A stretch of DNA of 64,000 nucleotides from positions 104,579 to 168,578 of the forward strand of contig JABYQU010000066.1 of assembly GCA_022264855.1 (NCBI GenBank). Reading direction: 5' to 3'. The notes below the pieces were generated by a model, which did not search any database, was not told where the DNA came from, and saw only the letters and a program-made list of their open reading frames with translations. Source of the stretch: Lenzites betulinus (lineage: Eukaryota; Basidiomycota; Agaricomycetes; Polyporales; Polyporaceae). Positions 45,264 through 56,323 of this stretch are shown piece by piece. A program made the position numbers and the translations under genes. Numbering within the stretch: the stretch's first letter is position 1; each line of letters begins with the position of its first letter.

Positions 45264-48200
45264 ATGGCGGAAATAGTTAACGGGCGATGCCATGCGGAGC
45301 GTGCGCCGGAAGCCAGTCTGCCGTTAATCCAACACGGCAAGCTGGTGCTCCAAGGTATGTCCGTTTCACGAGAATATTCAGGTGTAGACCATTACTGAGG
45401 TAACGCACGTCCGTTCAGCACATCATGTACGTTCCCTATGTAGCATTACGCGAGGCCGCTGCTTAATGGAGCACTATAGATTGGCTGGATAGTCTCGTCC
45501 GCCTTCACAATCGTGGCGATGGCGGTATCGTTCTGGCTCATTAACAAGCATACGCGCTCATATCACAACGTTAGTACTGTTTAATTCCTTTCCTTGTCAT
45601 TTTCTGACTGTCAAGGACACAGAAATATGAACAACGATGTGGGTTTCCACGCGCGTCGAGCCACTGCTCAGGCTGATCCTATCGGCTATCCAGATATCAT
45701 TCGAATCCTGTTCATGGTGCCGCTGTACGCGCTCATCAGCACGGCATCGTACTTTTGGTGGGTGAGTATCGAGGCCTGCGCCCCTACCTAGATGAGCCGT
45801 GCTTCCGACCTGCCCTGATCGTTTCCATTGCAGAACCACTCAACACCGCTGCTTCTTATCCGAGACTGCTACGAGTCCACGGTGTTGACGGCCTTCTTCT
45901 ATCTGCTTCTGCTATACATCTCTCCGGATGTACACGTGCAGAAGGATATCTTCCGCAAGGTAAGCCGGGCATGGCGGCCTTCTGACCGTTCAAGCGAACT
46001 AATGTATTGCGAAAGAACGGGCTGTCGAAGGAGCATGACAGGCGGCGGCGCAAACGCGGCGATCCCCCGCAGAAGTGGATGCTACCGCTTGGCTTCGTAA
46101 AGTGGCGGCCAGAGGTGGGCGCTATGCTGGTGTATCTATTCAATGCTTGCTGAGGCGAATGGGTTGTTAGGATGGCCTCCACTTTTTGCAGCTGATGAAA
46201 TGGGGTGTTCTGCAATATTGTGTCATCAGACCGACGTAGGTTCCTGTCTCGATACTACTTGCTGCACATTTGGCTTATGCAGACTTGATATATCAGCACG
46301 ACGCTTGCTGCGGTGATACTCGATTATGCAGGCCTGTACTGTGAGGACTCCTGGAGTCCCGGGTGGGGCCACATATATGTGCGTATGCGACATAAGCCGC
46401 GCCGGAGTAGAACGTGGACTAAATCAATATTTTCACCACAGATCACCATAGTTGTGTCAATATCCGTTTCTATCGCCATGTACTGCTTGATCCAACTCTA
46501 CATGGCAGTCAAAGTGGAACTCGCGCCCCAGAAGCCGTTGCTCAAGCTGTTTGCCATCAAGGCCGTCGGTGAGTTTCTGCGTTTTCGTTCGACTCGTTAT
46601 GTCTCGACACTGAGATGATTTGCAGTCTTCCTCACCTTTTGGCAGGCAACGTTCCTTTCCGTGCTCACGTTGTTCGGAGTTGTGAAGGATGTATGTATAT
46701 AGTGCCCACCTAAAGTGTATATGTCGATGCTGACGACGCTCACTGTCGACAGACACCGTATATGACCGCAGACAACATCAACATCGGCATAGGCGCGATC
46801 CTCGAGACCTTTGAGATGGCGTACGTCTTTAATACCCGCACCGTTGTTGACCCATACTCATCGACATATGACAGGTGTTTTGCGCTTCTGCACATCAAGG
46901 CGTTCTCCTACAAGCCGTACTACGACCCGGACGCGCCGACGCCCCGCTGGCGCTCACTCGTCCACGCCATGAGCTTCAAGGAGACCGGCCGCGAGATCTG
47001 GGCGGGCATCGTGTACATGGTGCACCGCAGCCGTGGCCGTGAGACGGACGTCCAAGCGCGCCGCGAAGCAGCGCTCGAGACCGTCTTTGGGCGTTCGCGG
47101 ATCGCGATCAACCGCGGGGCCAACACGTCCATGGCTCGGGCCTCCGAGAAGGAGCTGAGTGTCGCGGTCGCGGTGGAGAAGGAGGTGCACATCAACGACG
47201 AGCGTGCGTGGCTGGGCGTGGGGGATGACTATGTCTACGGCTTGGGCTACCAGGCGAGGCCGCGGAGAGAGAAGAGCGAGGGCCTGGAAGAGCAGATTGA
47301 GAGGGAGCTGGCACGGCGTGGCTATGGTCTGCAAGGTGCGCGGCTACCTGTCCGGTTTGTGAGTATACGTTGACGGTGACTTTGCAGATAAACATGCTAG
47401 CAGCGTGCAGTACACCCCCGTCGTTGACGTGGAGGGAGGCGCAGCCGCGGGCCACGAGCGACCACAAGCTTCTTGGTGGCGTCGCGTTTACGATCGTCTA
47501 TCTCAGTCGGGCCCCGACGGCCCACAGGAACAACCTACCTATGCTGGACCTCCCAATGGTCTGTTAGGCGTAATGCGGCGCTTGTCTACCAAGAGTCATC
47601 CCCGGGACATGGGCGCCGCGCCACTCATGCGTGCAGTGCGGGAGGACGACTATGACGACCCACCACCACCGTCTGCAATTCGGACCTACCGGGAGAGCAA
47701 GACCAAGAACGGCGCGAAGCGCAAGCCTCCTCCGGCGATGACCGCATCGCTACTCTCCGCGTCCTTTGCCGATCCTCCCAGCCCCCTCAGCTCTCCCGAC
47801 GCCAGCGGGGTCCCACCGCTGGCGATCCAGCATCGACTAGAGGTGGCAGCCCCCTGGTCGATGCCCCCGCAACGGTCGCCGGCTTCTCCAGGCTTGTCTC
47901 CACTGCCGACCCCAGGCGCCGAGTCCACGCAAGGAGATAGTTTTTTGGATCACGCATTCGCGGCGTCTGTGGAGCCATCGTCCTCTGCCGAGGTTCTGTC
48001 CACCGGACCGTCGTCATCTCAGTCGCACCATAATCTCGTCAAGCTGGGGCCTCATCCTGACGTCGCGCTCAAGATGACGGGCTTGCCGCGGCTGCCTACA
48101 GTCAATCAGCCTCCTGTTGTCGCGGGCCCATCAATCCCTCGCCACACGAGGTCACCCGCGGACACGAATGCCCGAAGCCCTCATACCTCACCCACACCCC

Positions 48201-48661
48201 GCCCTGTGCAGCCTGACTCTGCTTCCCCCGCCCGGTCTCCAGAGCCAACGCTTCCAGCGATCTGGGCACACGACGAACCGCGCACACGCTCCTCCCACCG
48301 CCGGCACTCTGCCCAGTACACCCCAGATACCCAGTATGAATACCCGGCGACTGCATTCCGGCCTCAGCCCGGACAGTCGCCCCCGTCGTTGCAGCGCGCC
48401 CCTATGGCGTACTCGCGAGGCGCCCCGAGGAGGAACTCAGCCGCGCCGCAGTACACCCCACCGCCGAATCGATTCGTGCCCGCGAGGGGGCAGATCGTCC
48501 TACCTGCCCCCCTCGCGTCGAGCCCGCCGGCCTTCGCCTCCCCGCGGTATAGTCCTCCTGGGCTGCCGACCTCGCCCTCTAGGGCTCCGCAAGGCCGTCG
48601 GTGGACGGCTGCTCCGTCTCCCCAGACGAATGGGAACATGGCCCCCGGTTCCACGAGGTAG
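45264..48661 (+). CDS. TMEM184 / DUF300 (OST-alpha family) seven-TM protein with long disordered tail
   Basis: Early exons resolved by hand are 45264-45354, 45419-45426 (8 nt), 45480-45569, 45623-45638 (16 nt) and 45694-45761. Joined, they read LVLQAHHIGWIVSSAF, then INKHTRSYHNKYEQRYIIRI and LFMVPLYALISTASYFWW, the N-terminal DUF300 pattern. Later blocks are LLLIRDCYESTVLTAFFYLL, FLQLMKWGVLQYCVIRPT, ITIVVSISVSIAMYCLIQLY, LKLFAIKAVVFLTFWQATFL and INIGIGAILETFEMACFALL. After the membrane core the protein continues, via an intron at about 47337-47390, into a Pro/Ser-rich tail of about 420 residues ending APGSTR. Family members sit in plasma or vacuolar membranes; transport function in fungi is unclear. 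Confidence 0.85.
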
Positions 48662-49377
48662 CCAGGCGTTCGCACGTATCTCAGTCTGTGTATCTTTGCC
48701 TCCTACACGCTTATATGTCTCCTTGCCTAGTCTGTGCGCCAGTTGCTTGCTGAATTTATGACCTATTTAGTTGCAGTGTTTTACGCCTAGTGTTACGACT
48801 CTTTACGATCACGCATGTTTACGACCCCTCATGATTAGCCTGGTTCTCATTTGTTGTCCCTAGGTACCGGCATATCGAATGTATCCTTTGCTTGTGCAGA
48901 CCCAATCGTCTTCAAGTTGCCCGCACAGAAAGGTACCACTTAGTAGTAAAACCAATAAAGGTAATGTACATTGTATACTAACAAGCCACACGTGACTAAA
49001 GGTGAACGGTAGTATATAACTACCACGTTTCGGACACTAGCGCTGCAGTCTCCCGACTCTTCAACAGCTAGTGCCAACACACCGCTCCGCGCCTCGTTCA
49101 GTGACGATATTCGAGCTATCGGGATCCGTGACTGTGGGGTATCTTGGCAACTTCCGCTCGCTTCTTGTTCAAGTGGTACAATATTTTCACGTCCTCAAGG
49201 CCAGCGCCGTGGAAGAAGTGCGACCGAGATCGCGACTCACTGCCGCGGATCCCGGTACTATCAGTAGGCGTGAGCTATCTCTGTGCAATGCGCAACCCGA
49301 GATATCATATACAACACTGACACGTAACATTATTCCAGCGTACACCGAGCTCCTTACCGCCGACGCTAAAATTCAAA
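48662..49377. other. Intergenic, no gene seen
   Basis: This 716 bp has relatively AT-rich sequence at 48700-49030 with a GTATATAAC near 49013. It holds no recognisable gene or repeat terminus. Confidence 0.35.
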
Positions 49378-50178
49378 ATGCCCCGGCTTCCCGCCGAGCT
49401 GCTCGAATTTGTGTTCAAAAACATCAAGACTCGCAGACAAGGCAACCCCAAGCTGAGGCGCGCGGATCTGGCGGCATGCTCCCGCGTTTGCAGGGAATGG
49501 CGCGCTGTCGCTCTCGCGTTCGTGTTCGAAGAGGTGGAGCTGACCGTGGACAGGGACCTCCGTCGCTTCCTCGCGTTCGTGCAGGCAGAGCGAGACCTGG
49601 CCTCCTTGGTCCGCAGCGTGCGCATCTGGCGGGACAGGCGCAATAATGGCCACAACGGCCGCCCTTTGCAGCCCGCGCTCCTGTTCGACATTTTGTGTGC
49701 GCTCCCTGGAATTCGCCGCCTGGAGGTGTGCAACGTGGTTCTGCTGGGATGGCCCCAGTCAACGCCTCTACCCGCTAAGCAGATTAAGCTCGAGTCACTA
49801 ACATTCGCCGACATCATGACCAAATACCACTCAAGGCGGTACTCACATAGTCACCCTTTTGACATCCTCGGACTATTCTGCGCCGACACAGTGAAACTCT
49901 CAGCCCTAGATGAAGACGATCCGGGATGGTGGGCAACTTCGTTTATTAGAAGGTCCCTCCTCGAACCTCCAGCCGTTCCTGCTATCCGTTCGCTCCATCT
50001 GATAGCTGATTGTTACTGGGAAGTGTGCTTCTTGCTGAAGCTCATTCACATCTATCGCGGGTTGGAGCGCGGAAAGCTGACCACTCTCTGCCTCGAACTC
50101 TGCTTCTTGTTCGGCGACTTCTTTCCTCTATTAGCGAACGCGGGTCAGCGGGAGCTCAGTCGGTGGAAGAACGACTGA
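49378..50178 (+). pseudogene. F-box protein gene, 3' end disrupted by retrotransposon insertion
   Basis: An open frame of 266 codons starts MPRLPAELLEFVFKNIKTRR and continues LAACSRVCREWRAVALAFVF, the F-box fold (LPxELLxxVF...CSRVCREW). It then shows the pattern common in agaricomycete F-box families: ILCALPGIRRLEVCNVVLLG, ESLTFADIM and LCLELCFLFGDFFPLL. The last residues after LLANAGQREL come from a duplicated and rearranged stretch at 50128-50219 next to the copia LTR. The native C-terminus, usually 400-500 aa in such proteins, is therefore probably lost. F-box proteins recruit substrates to SCF ubiquitin ligases; the substrate is unknown. Confidence 0.7.
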
Positions 50179-50219
50179 ATTATATTGTACCTATTAGCGA
50201 ACGCGGGTCAGCGGGAGCT
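50128..50219. repeat. 29 bp direct duplication at the LTR junction
   Basis: A 29 bp stretch starting CTATTAGCGAACGCGGG occurs at 50128-50156 and again at 50191-50219, with 34 bp between. The spacer begins with about 20 bp identical to part of the LTR hairpin. The second copy runs directly into the LTR, whose first base is its last T. Confidence 0.85.
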
Positions 50220-50443
50220 GTAGGTACAACGTAAGTACACTATGTGAGTATGGTACGGAAATGTGCACATACCTCAGTCGGTGGAAGAACGACTGAGGTG
50301 TGAGGGCGCTTGTTCGCGCTAGATGTACCGTGCGGAGTGTATAGTAAGTTTACAGTACTAGTATGTAGAGTAAGAAAATTAAAAGTCCGATAATCTACAC
50401 TATGAACTACGTGAACTTCGTACTTGGCCTCAGTATCTCAACA
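50219..50443 (-). repeat. 3' LTR of the copia element
   Basis: In element orientation the repeat begins TGTTGAGATACTGAGGCC and ends GTTGTACCTACA (TG...CA), 225 bp. It is immediately preceded by a purine-rich GTTGAGGGGGAG, the expected polypurine tract. An internal perfect stem CCTCAGTCG / CGACTGAGG with a 9 nt loop lies at 50272-50298. A matching 5' LTR is not visible upstream of gag. Confidence 0.8.
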
Positions 50444-50450
50444 CTCCCCC

Positions 50451-53400
50451 TCAACGAATACAATCATTCGGAGGGCGAAGTCCGAGACGGAGTGTGAGTT
50501 GTTTGTGACGCTGGGGACCAAGTGGTTTCGTAAAGATGTCGGACACGTTCTCTTCTCCGGGAACGTACTCGGGAGCGATGAGTTGCGAGCGCACGACATC
50601 GCGAATCCAGTGGTATGCGATATTGACATGTTTCGTGCGATTCGATACCTCGTCCGGGTTATTGATCATGCGTATCGCGGTCGTGCTGTCGATGCGCAAA
50701 ACGGTTGGTGGCGGGTCCGTCGCGGGCAGAATGCCTAGTTCGGTGAGGAGCTGGCGCAGCCAAATGAGCTCCCGGCCGCAGTGGACGGCTGCGTAGTATT
50801 CGGCCTCGCCCGTAGACAGTGCGACCACCGTTTGCTTCTTCGCCGACCACAATACGCAACCCAGACCAATGAACACCGCGTACCCGGATGTTGATTTCGC
50901 TGTCCCTGGGTCGTTGCCCCAATCGGCGTCGCAGTACGCGACCGGATGTGCGCCGTGATCTGAGTCCTTCGAGTCTCCTCCGACCGTCAGGACGTAGTCG
51001 CGTGTAGCCTTCAGGTGCTGGAAGATTTGCTTCACGGCTTGCCAATGGGGCTTGCCCGGGTTCGCCATGAATCGAGCGACGTTCTGGACTGCCTTCGCTA
51101 TGTCGGGTCGTGTGTGGACAGCGATGTGCATCAGGGTACCGACCGCGGACATGAACTTCACATTGCGCATGAACGCGATGTCCTTCTCGCTCTGAGACTG
51201 AGTGGCCGAAAGACGCTGACCGAGGATCATCGGGGATGACACAGGGTGCACATCCTTGAATCCGAATTCCTCAAGCGCTTTGTCAATCTTGTGCATGTGC
51301 GAGAAGGAGATAGTGCGAGCGCTGAGATCCCGAGTGACCTTGATACTGAGTAGAAGAGAAATGTCGCGGCCGTCTTTAATCGGGACGTGTTGGGCGATCT
51401 CGACCTTGAGCTTGTTGACAACCTTCAGCGTAGGTGCGAAGAGTGCTAAGTCGTCAACGTGCGAGGTGACGATGGTGATCTCCCGATGTTCGTCGTACCG
51501 ATAGAAGACGCATGGATCCGATCAACAAGCCTTGAAACCCATCTCGGTCAAGATGGATTTGAGCTTCTGGTACCACAGGTATCCGGATTGGCGCAGTCCA
51601 TACAGCGCCTTGTGAAGTAGCCAGACTTTCGACTCCTGGCCACGTTGGACGAACCCGGCAGGTTGCCTTACATAGGCTTCTTGCCCTTCGGGGATTTCGC
51701 TGTTGAGGAATGCAGAGTCGACGTCGACTACGTGAATGACTCCGCCACGCTGTGCCGTGATTGCGCAGATCGCGCGAATCGATTCGGGCTTGGCCACAGG
51801 TGCGAACGTCTCCTGGAAGTCGACGCCAGGTCTCTGAGTGAATCCCTGAGCAACGAGGCGTGCCTTGTAGTGGATGATGTTGCCGTCCGGGTCGCGCTTG
51901 ATTAGGAATACCCAACGCGTCCCGATAGGTGTCCGTCCAGGTGGCAAGTCCACTAGTTCGAATGTTCCGAGGGTCACGATTGACTCGATCTCCCGGACCA
52001 TGGCGGCATCCCATTCGTGCGCGTCGGGTCGGGACATTGCTTCCTTGTAGCTCTGCGGCTCATCTCCAAAAATGACGTAGCAGTCGTCTGAAAGAGCATA
52101 GACGCGAAACGAGGGCGGCGGCGTGGACTCCGATGTCTTGTTCGAGCTTTCATCCGTTTCCGACAGCTCTGTGAGATCGGACTCGGACGCGTTGTCCAAC
52201 ATGTGTTCGTGTTGCCCTACGACCGGTTCGTCTCCCCCTGCGTCGGCCGCGTCTGGCTGCTGTTCGGGTTGAACGGCTGCCTGTGGTGCAGCGGGTTCCG
52301 CAGGAGCAGGTGGTGCGTGCGCCGCGAGGCGACTCGAGTGTCGTACTGGCAATCCACCTTTCTTGTTCTTGGATCCCTTTGGACGTCCTCGAGGGCGTTT
52401 CTCGAGCTGTGGAGCTGCCCGTGGTTCGTCTGGAATCGCTTGGGCCTCGGGTGGTTTGTCGGCGTCGATAGGAGTGTGACCGTCTGATGACCGTTCTGGT
52501 TCGTCGCTGTCGGTCTGAGGACTAGACGGCTCGAACGATATGTCACGGTCTTTCTCCCCCTCGGGCAGACCTCCTGAGAAGCCATTAGCGTCGTCGTGGA
52601 ACCGTACGTGGATGGACGTCACGAGTTTCCGAGTGGTTGGGAAATAGATTCGATACGCCTTCTGGTCGTCTGCGTAGCCCACGAAGACGCCTTCTTTCGC
52701 GCGTGAATCGAGCTTTTGACGGCTCGGATGGTCATTGTAGACATAGGCGCGGCATCCAAAGCGATGTAGGAAGCTCGCATCCGGTGCGCGTCCGTAACGC
52801 GATTGGAACGGAGTCGAACCGTTGAGCGCGGCGGTTGGGTTGCGGTTCTTAGTGTAGACGATGTAGTTGACTGCTTCGCCCCATAGGTTTGTTGGAAGGC
52901 TTGAGTCTGCTAGAACCGTTCGGACGCGGTCGAAAATGCTACAATTTTGGCGTTCAGCGATACCGTTCTGCTCGGGTGTCCGAGGCGATGTGGTCTGAAG
53001 CTGGATGCCGTGTTTGTTGCAAAATGCCCTGAACTCGTCGTTGACATACTCCCCGCCATTGTCGGCACGGAGTGTCGCAAGTTTTCGTCCGCTTGAACGT
53101 TCGATGCGGGCGAGCCATTCCTTGAAGGCAGCGAATGCGTCGGATTTTCGTCGTAGAAACGCGACCCATACCCATCGGTGGTGATGATCCGTGAATGTCA
53201 TGACGTATCGTTTCCCACTCGGTGTTTGAACCTGAGCAGGGCCCCACAGGTCGGATGAGACGAGGGCGAGTTCATGGGTTGGTCGACCACTTTCTGAGTG
53301 CTTGAACGATGCGCGTGTCATCTTGCCGTGCATGCAAGCGGGGCAGAGCGGGGGTTCAGACTCAAGCTCGGCCTTGGAGAGCTTCACACCACGGATGAGA

Positions 53401-54650
53401 CCCTTTTGAACGAGGGTACGGATCGACCGGTAGTTGAGGTGACCAAGGCGGCCGTGCAGCTCCTGTAGACGACCATAAGGATTGTTGGATGCGTGAAACG
53501 CGGTGTCGTCGGGGACGTCGAGGTGGTAGAGTCGGTCCGTGCCTTTTGTGCCTGTCATGACAATCTTCGCCCGCTTAAGAGTGTCCCGGATGAGTGCACC
53601 GTTGTCTTGGTTCTCGAACGTTATACAGCGGCCTTCGCCGAACAGCGTATAGCAGTTGGCGGCGTCCATCCGTGAAACGGAGATAAGACTCGGCGATGTT
53701 CCTGGGGCGTAGCAAGTATCGCTGAGGCGAAGACGCGTGCATCCGAAATCCGGTAGTCGTGCCATTAGTTGTGCTTCTCCACGGCCAGCGACAGGTGTCT
53801 TGCCATCACCGAAGCCACGGATAGTGCTGTTTGTCGACCGGACACGCACAAAGTCGGACTTGTTTGAATGGACGTGAGACGAGGTTCCTGAATCGATGAT
53901 GACCTGTCCTATACTTGAGCGCGAGACGAAAGCGAGATCGGTTTCATGCGAGTCGTACTGGCCAAACGATGTGTATAGGACCCGTTCGTTACGTACAAAG
54001 TGGGACTGCTCTTCACCAGACTCAGAGGAGGGCGACGATTCTTTCGTGACGTTAGACTTGTCCTTGTCCTTATTCTTCCCTTTTCCCCGCCTCTTCTTCG
54101 ACGAACCGGCGTTCCCTTTTGACCTGCACTCCGAGCCCCAGTGTCCTTCCCGCTTGCAATAGCGGCACCATTTCGAGCCTCGACTGCGATGGTCGTTCTC
54201 GAGAGTCGCATACGCGCGGTCAACGGCCATGGCGCTGTCCGTTTGAGAGCCCGGAGGCCTTATGCCGACGACGCGCCTGCGTTCGTTGCGAACGTCCGCT
54301 AGGGTCGAGTTGAGGGTGGTGGTCTCGGTGAGGGTGAACTTGGCGGTGAACGTGAGCCATTGGGTTTGTTCTCCTTCGATGTCGACGAGGGTGGATAGGA
54401 ACAGGCCAGACGAGATCGTCTCGGGGATGTCAAAGCCGGATGACTTGATATGCGCGACGGCTTCCTGGAACGCCTGAATGTGCAGTTCGAGGTTTGCGAT
54501 GGAAGAGAGCGGGGTGACGAGAGAGCGAAACCAGGTTACGGCGGATGTTATGGACGTACGCGAGAACTGCGTCTTCAGCGTCGACCAGAACTGCCGCGCT
54601 GAGTCGAGCGTGTTGACAGCTGACTGCAGGTCGGTGGCGAGGTTCCTCAT
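50451..54650 (-). pseudogene. Copia gag-pol polyprotein with one in-frame stop
   Basis: A single frame runs through the element, broken only by TGA at 51522-51524. Domain order is typical of copia. Gag (FWSTLKTQFSRTSITSAVTW) is followed by a CCHC zinc knuckle, CRYCKREGHWGSEC. Next are protease (VIDSGTSSHVHSNKSDF), the GAG-pre-integrase H2C2 zinc module (LHGRLGHLNYRSIR...CPACMHGKM) and the integrase core with ADNGGEYVND and RTPEQNGIAERQN. Then reverse transcriptase shows WVFLIKRDPDGNIIHYKARL and DVDSAFLNSEIPEG, with SHVDDLALF after the stop. RNase H follows as VAYCDADWGNDP and VVALSTGEAEYYAA. The stop falls between FKAC and SDPCVFYRY in RT, so the palm with the VDD catalytic pair is separated. 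A Pro/Glu-rich linker with two basic blocks separates INT and RT. Confidence 0.92.
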
Positions 54651-54770
54651 GATTAGAGTCCTCGCAGCGCCATCCTTGCGCTTCCAGAGCGCGTACGCCG
54701 CAACTTCCGTCGCCGCCGGTGATGCACTGGACCCTGCTATAACAGCAGGATAGAGGGCGCGGCCGAGAGC

Positions 54771-55483
54771 CTAGGGGGCGAGGCCGGTCGTAGTGCGGGG
54801 AGGGAAGGATAATGCCTGCGAGTAAGGGCCGGTTTCCCTTCACTGGGCTTCCACGAAACGTCGCAGGTCGCGGTCGTCCTGCTATCGCAGAGGGAAGGTG
54901 GGTACGCGGTCCGCCGGTTCTATCGCAACCGGTCGCAGTGCCAGCGAATTGGTAAGGAGGCGTGGACGGGGCAGTCGCGATGGTCAGAGGAAGCCGCGAT
55001 CGCAGTCACAAGTTCACGTCGCAGCTCGCGGTCGCAGTTCGCAGTTCACGGTCGCAGTCGCAGTCGCAGTCGATACCAGGGCCGGTCTATGAGATCTGAG
55101 GGGTGGGGATTGCTTGCCTTCTGAAAACTACGAACTACGGAATATATACATGGACGATACCGGGTCGCTCTCCTAAAGTCCGAGATCAGCCGGTCGCACG
55201 GCCAGACTCCTGCTGCGACTACGACCCTCAGGCGCCCGCGACTCAGCCGGGCGTGCGACGGGCTTGCGACGGCTGCGCCTCAGCCTGCTACGCCCGTACC
55301 TAGCTGTACCGTTCCGGCCTCAGCGGGCCGCAGGTCGCATCATCTCCCCCTCACTGAGATCCCGACCGCCCTCGGTCGGCCATCGATGCGATCGCGCGAT
55401 AGACCCTGCGATAAAGGCTACCATCTGCCCGTGGAGGCCCACCTATCCTTTTCGCTCTCCCTCCTATGCGCGGTATTGCCACC
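54771..55483. other. Left edge of the GCGAC-rich region, with GTCGCA repeat tract
   Basis: No gene was seen. GTCGCA/GTTCGCA words repeat almost in tandem at about 55018-55073. A TATATACA sequence lies at 55143-55150, and GCGATAAAGG near 55409. This stretch may include an LTR or the terminus of the composite element, but no TG...CA boundary or copy could be matched within the window. Confidence 0.45.
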
Positions 55484-56142
55484 ATGGATAACTTGGTCGA
55501 AATCGAGGCCGCATCGGCCCGCCTGCGACAGACTACCATCGCCCTAGCCCGTGCACAGGTCGAGGAGCAGGTGGCCATCATGGAAGAGATGGTCGAGACC
55601 GGCTATAGCGTCGCAGATTGGGAGGACGCCATAGACCGCTTCTTGTATCGCACGGTACGCTCTTGGCCGGTCCTTTACCTGCGAGCACTGCGGTACTGAC
55701 CGCACCGTCCTAGGAGTCGTACTTCTTGATCTCCCTCGGCGATACCGTGATGACGCCCCTTCTTACTCGCGCCCGAGTGGCCTTGCGCGCCCTGGAACGA
55801 CACAGCGAGTACCGCGGCGCGGTCGCAGACTTCGACCGACGGCTTTTTACCATGTCGCGCGACCTGGAGGGTGTCTTCTTAGCTGCCGCCCGCCAGCGCC
55901 TGGTCCTTCTACGTTCTCGCTCCTCTGCGATCCACAACGTTCTTGCGATCGCGGGCGCCGACCGGTCCGTGGACATGGCCCAGTCGCAGGATATCGCGGG
56001 CGCGATCGCCCGCCTTCAGCGCGACGTCGCGGCCGCCCAAGACGCCTACCGTGGAGGGGAGCGCACGGTACTGGTCGACCGCCCTGAGGAGACTGGGTGG
56101 GTCGCAGCCATGGAGGAGGTTGCGACTAATCGTTCGGGTTAG
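55484..56142 (+). CDS. Unrecognised gene A of the GCGAC-rich unit
   Basis: Two exons, 55484-55654 (57 codons, phase 0) and 55714-56142, encode 199 aa. The product is mostly helical: MDNLVEIEAASARLRQTTIA, QVAIMEEMVETGYSVADWED, LISLGDTVMTPLLTRARVAL, FDRRLFTMSRDLEGVFLAAA and IARLQRDVAAAQDAYRGG. It ends EEVATNRSG. There is no signal, membrane span or known motif. Residues Q29-V30-A31 and the first-exon length are shared with gene B. Codon use is dominated by the same GCGAC/GTCGC words as the surrounding DNA. It is probably an accessory gene of a mobile element. Function unknown. Confidence 0.6.
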
Positions 56143-56263
56143 GAAGGAGGGAAGACACCTGGAGGCAGGAGACGAATTGCGACATGTGTAGTCTAGCCCA
56201 TCGATGGATTAGATGGCCTTGCGATCGGTTCCCGATTGCGACCTCGTGTGGCCCGCTTTTCTC

Positions 56264-56269
56264 TATAAG
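56264..56269 (+). promoter_or_regulatory. TATA box of gene B
   Basis: CTCTATAAGTC lies 55-60 bp upstream of the gene B start codon. Confidence 0.4.
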
Positions 56270-56323
56270 TCTGCGACCTGCGATGCGACCAGCCTGGTAT
56301 CGCACGCCCCGGCACTCCGCACC

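Larger units (their letters stand above)
50219..54770 (-). mobile_element. Ty1/copia LTR retrotransposon, 5'-truncated
   Basis: The element comprises the 3' LTR, a polypurine tract and one long gag-pol frame. Upstream of gag, conserved residues AAYALWKRKDGAARTLIMRN are present, but the frame meets a stop at about 54771-54773 before any ATG. No primer-binding site or LTR copy appears to the right. The GCGAC-rich region begins just beyond this point, so the 5' end has been lost or displaced. It inserted next to, and probably into, the F-box gene. Confidence 0.85.

Noticed and set aside
55071..55083. CCTGGTATCGACTG on the minus strand as a possible primer-binding site (TGGTATC...)
   Set aside because: Only the first seven bases resemble a tRNA-Met-type PBS, it sits in a simple-sequence tract, and no LTR precedes it.
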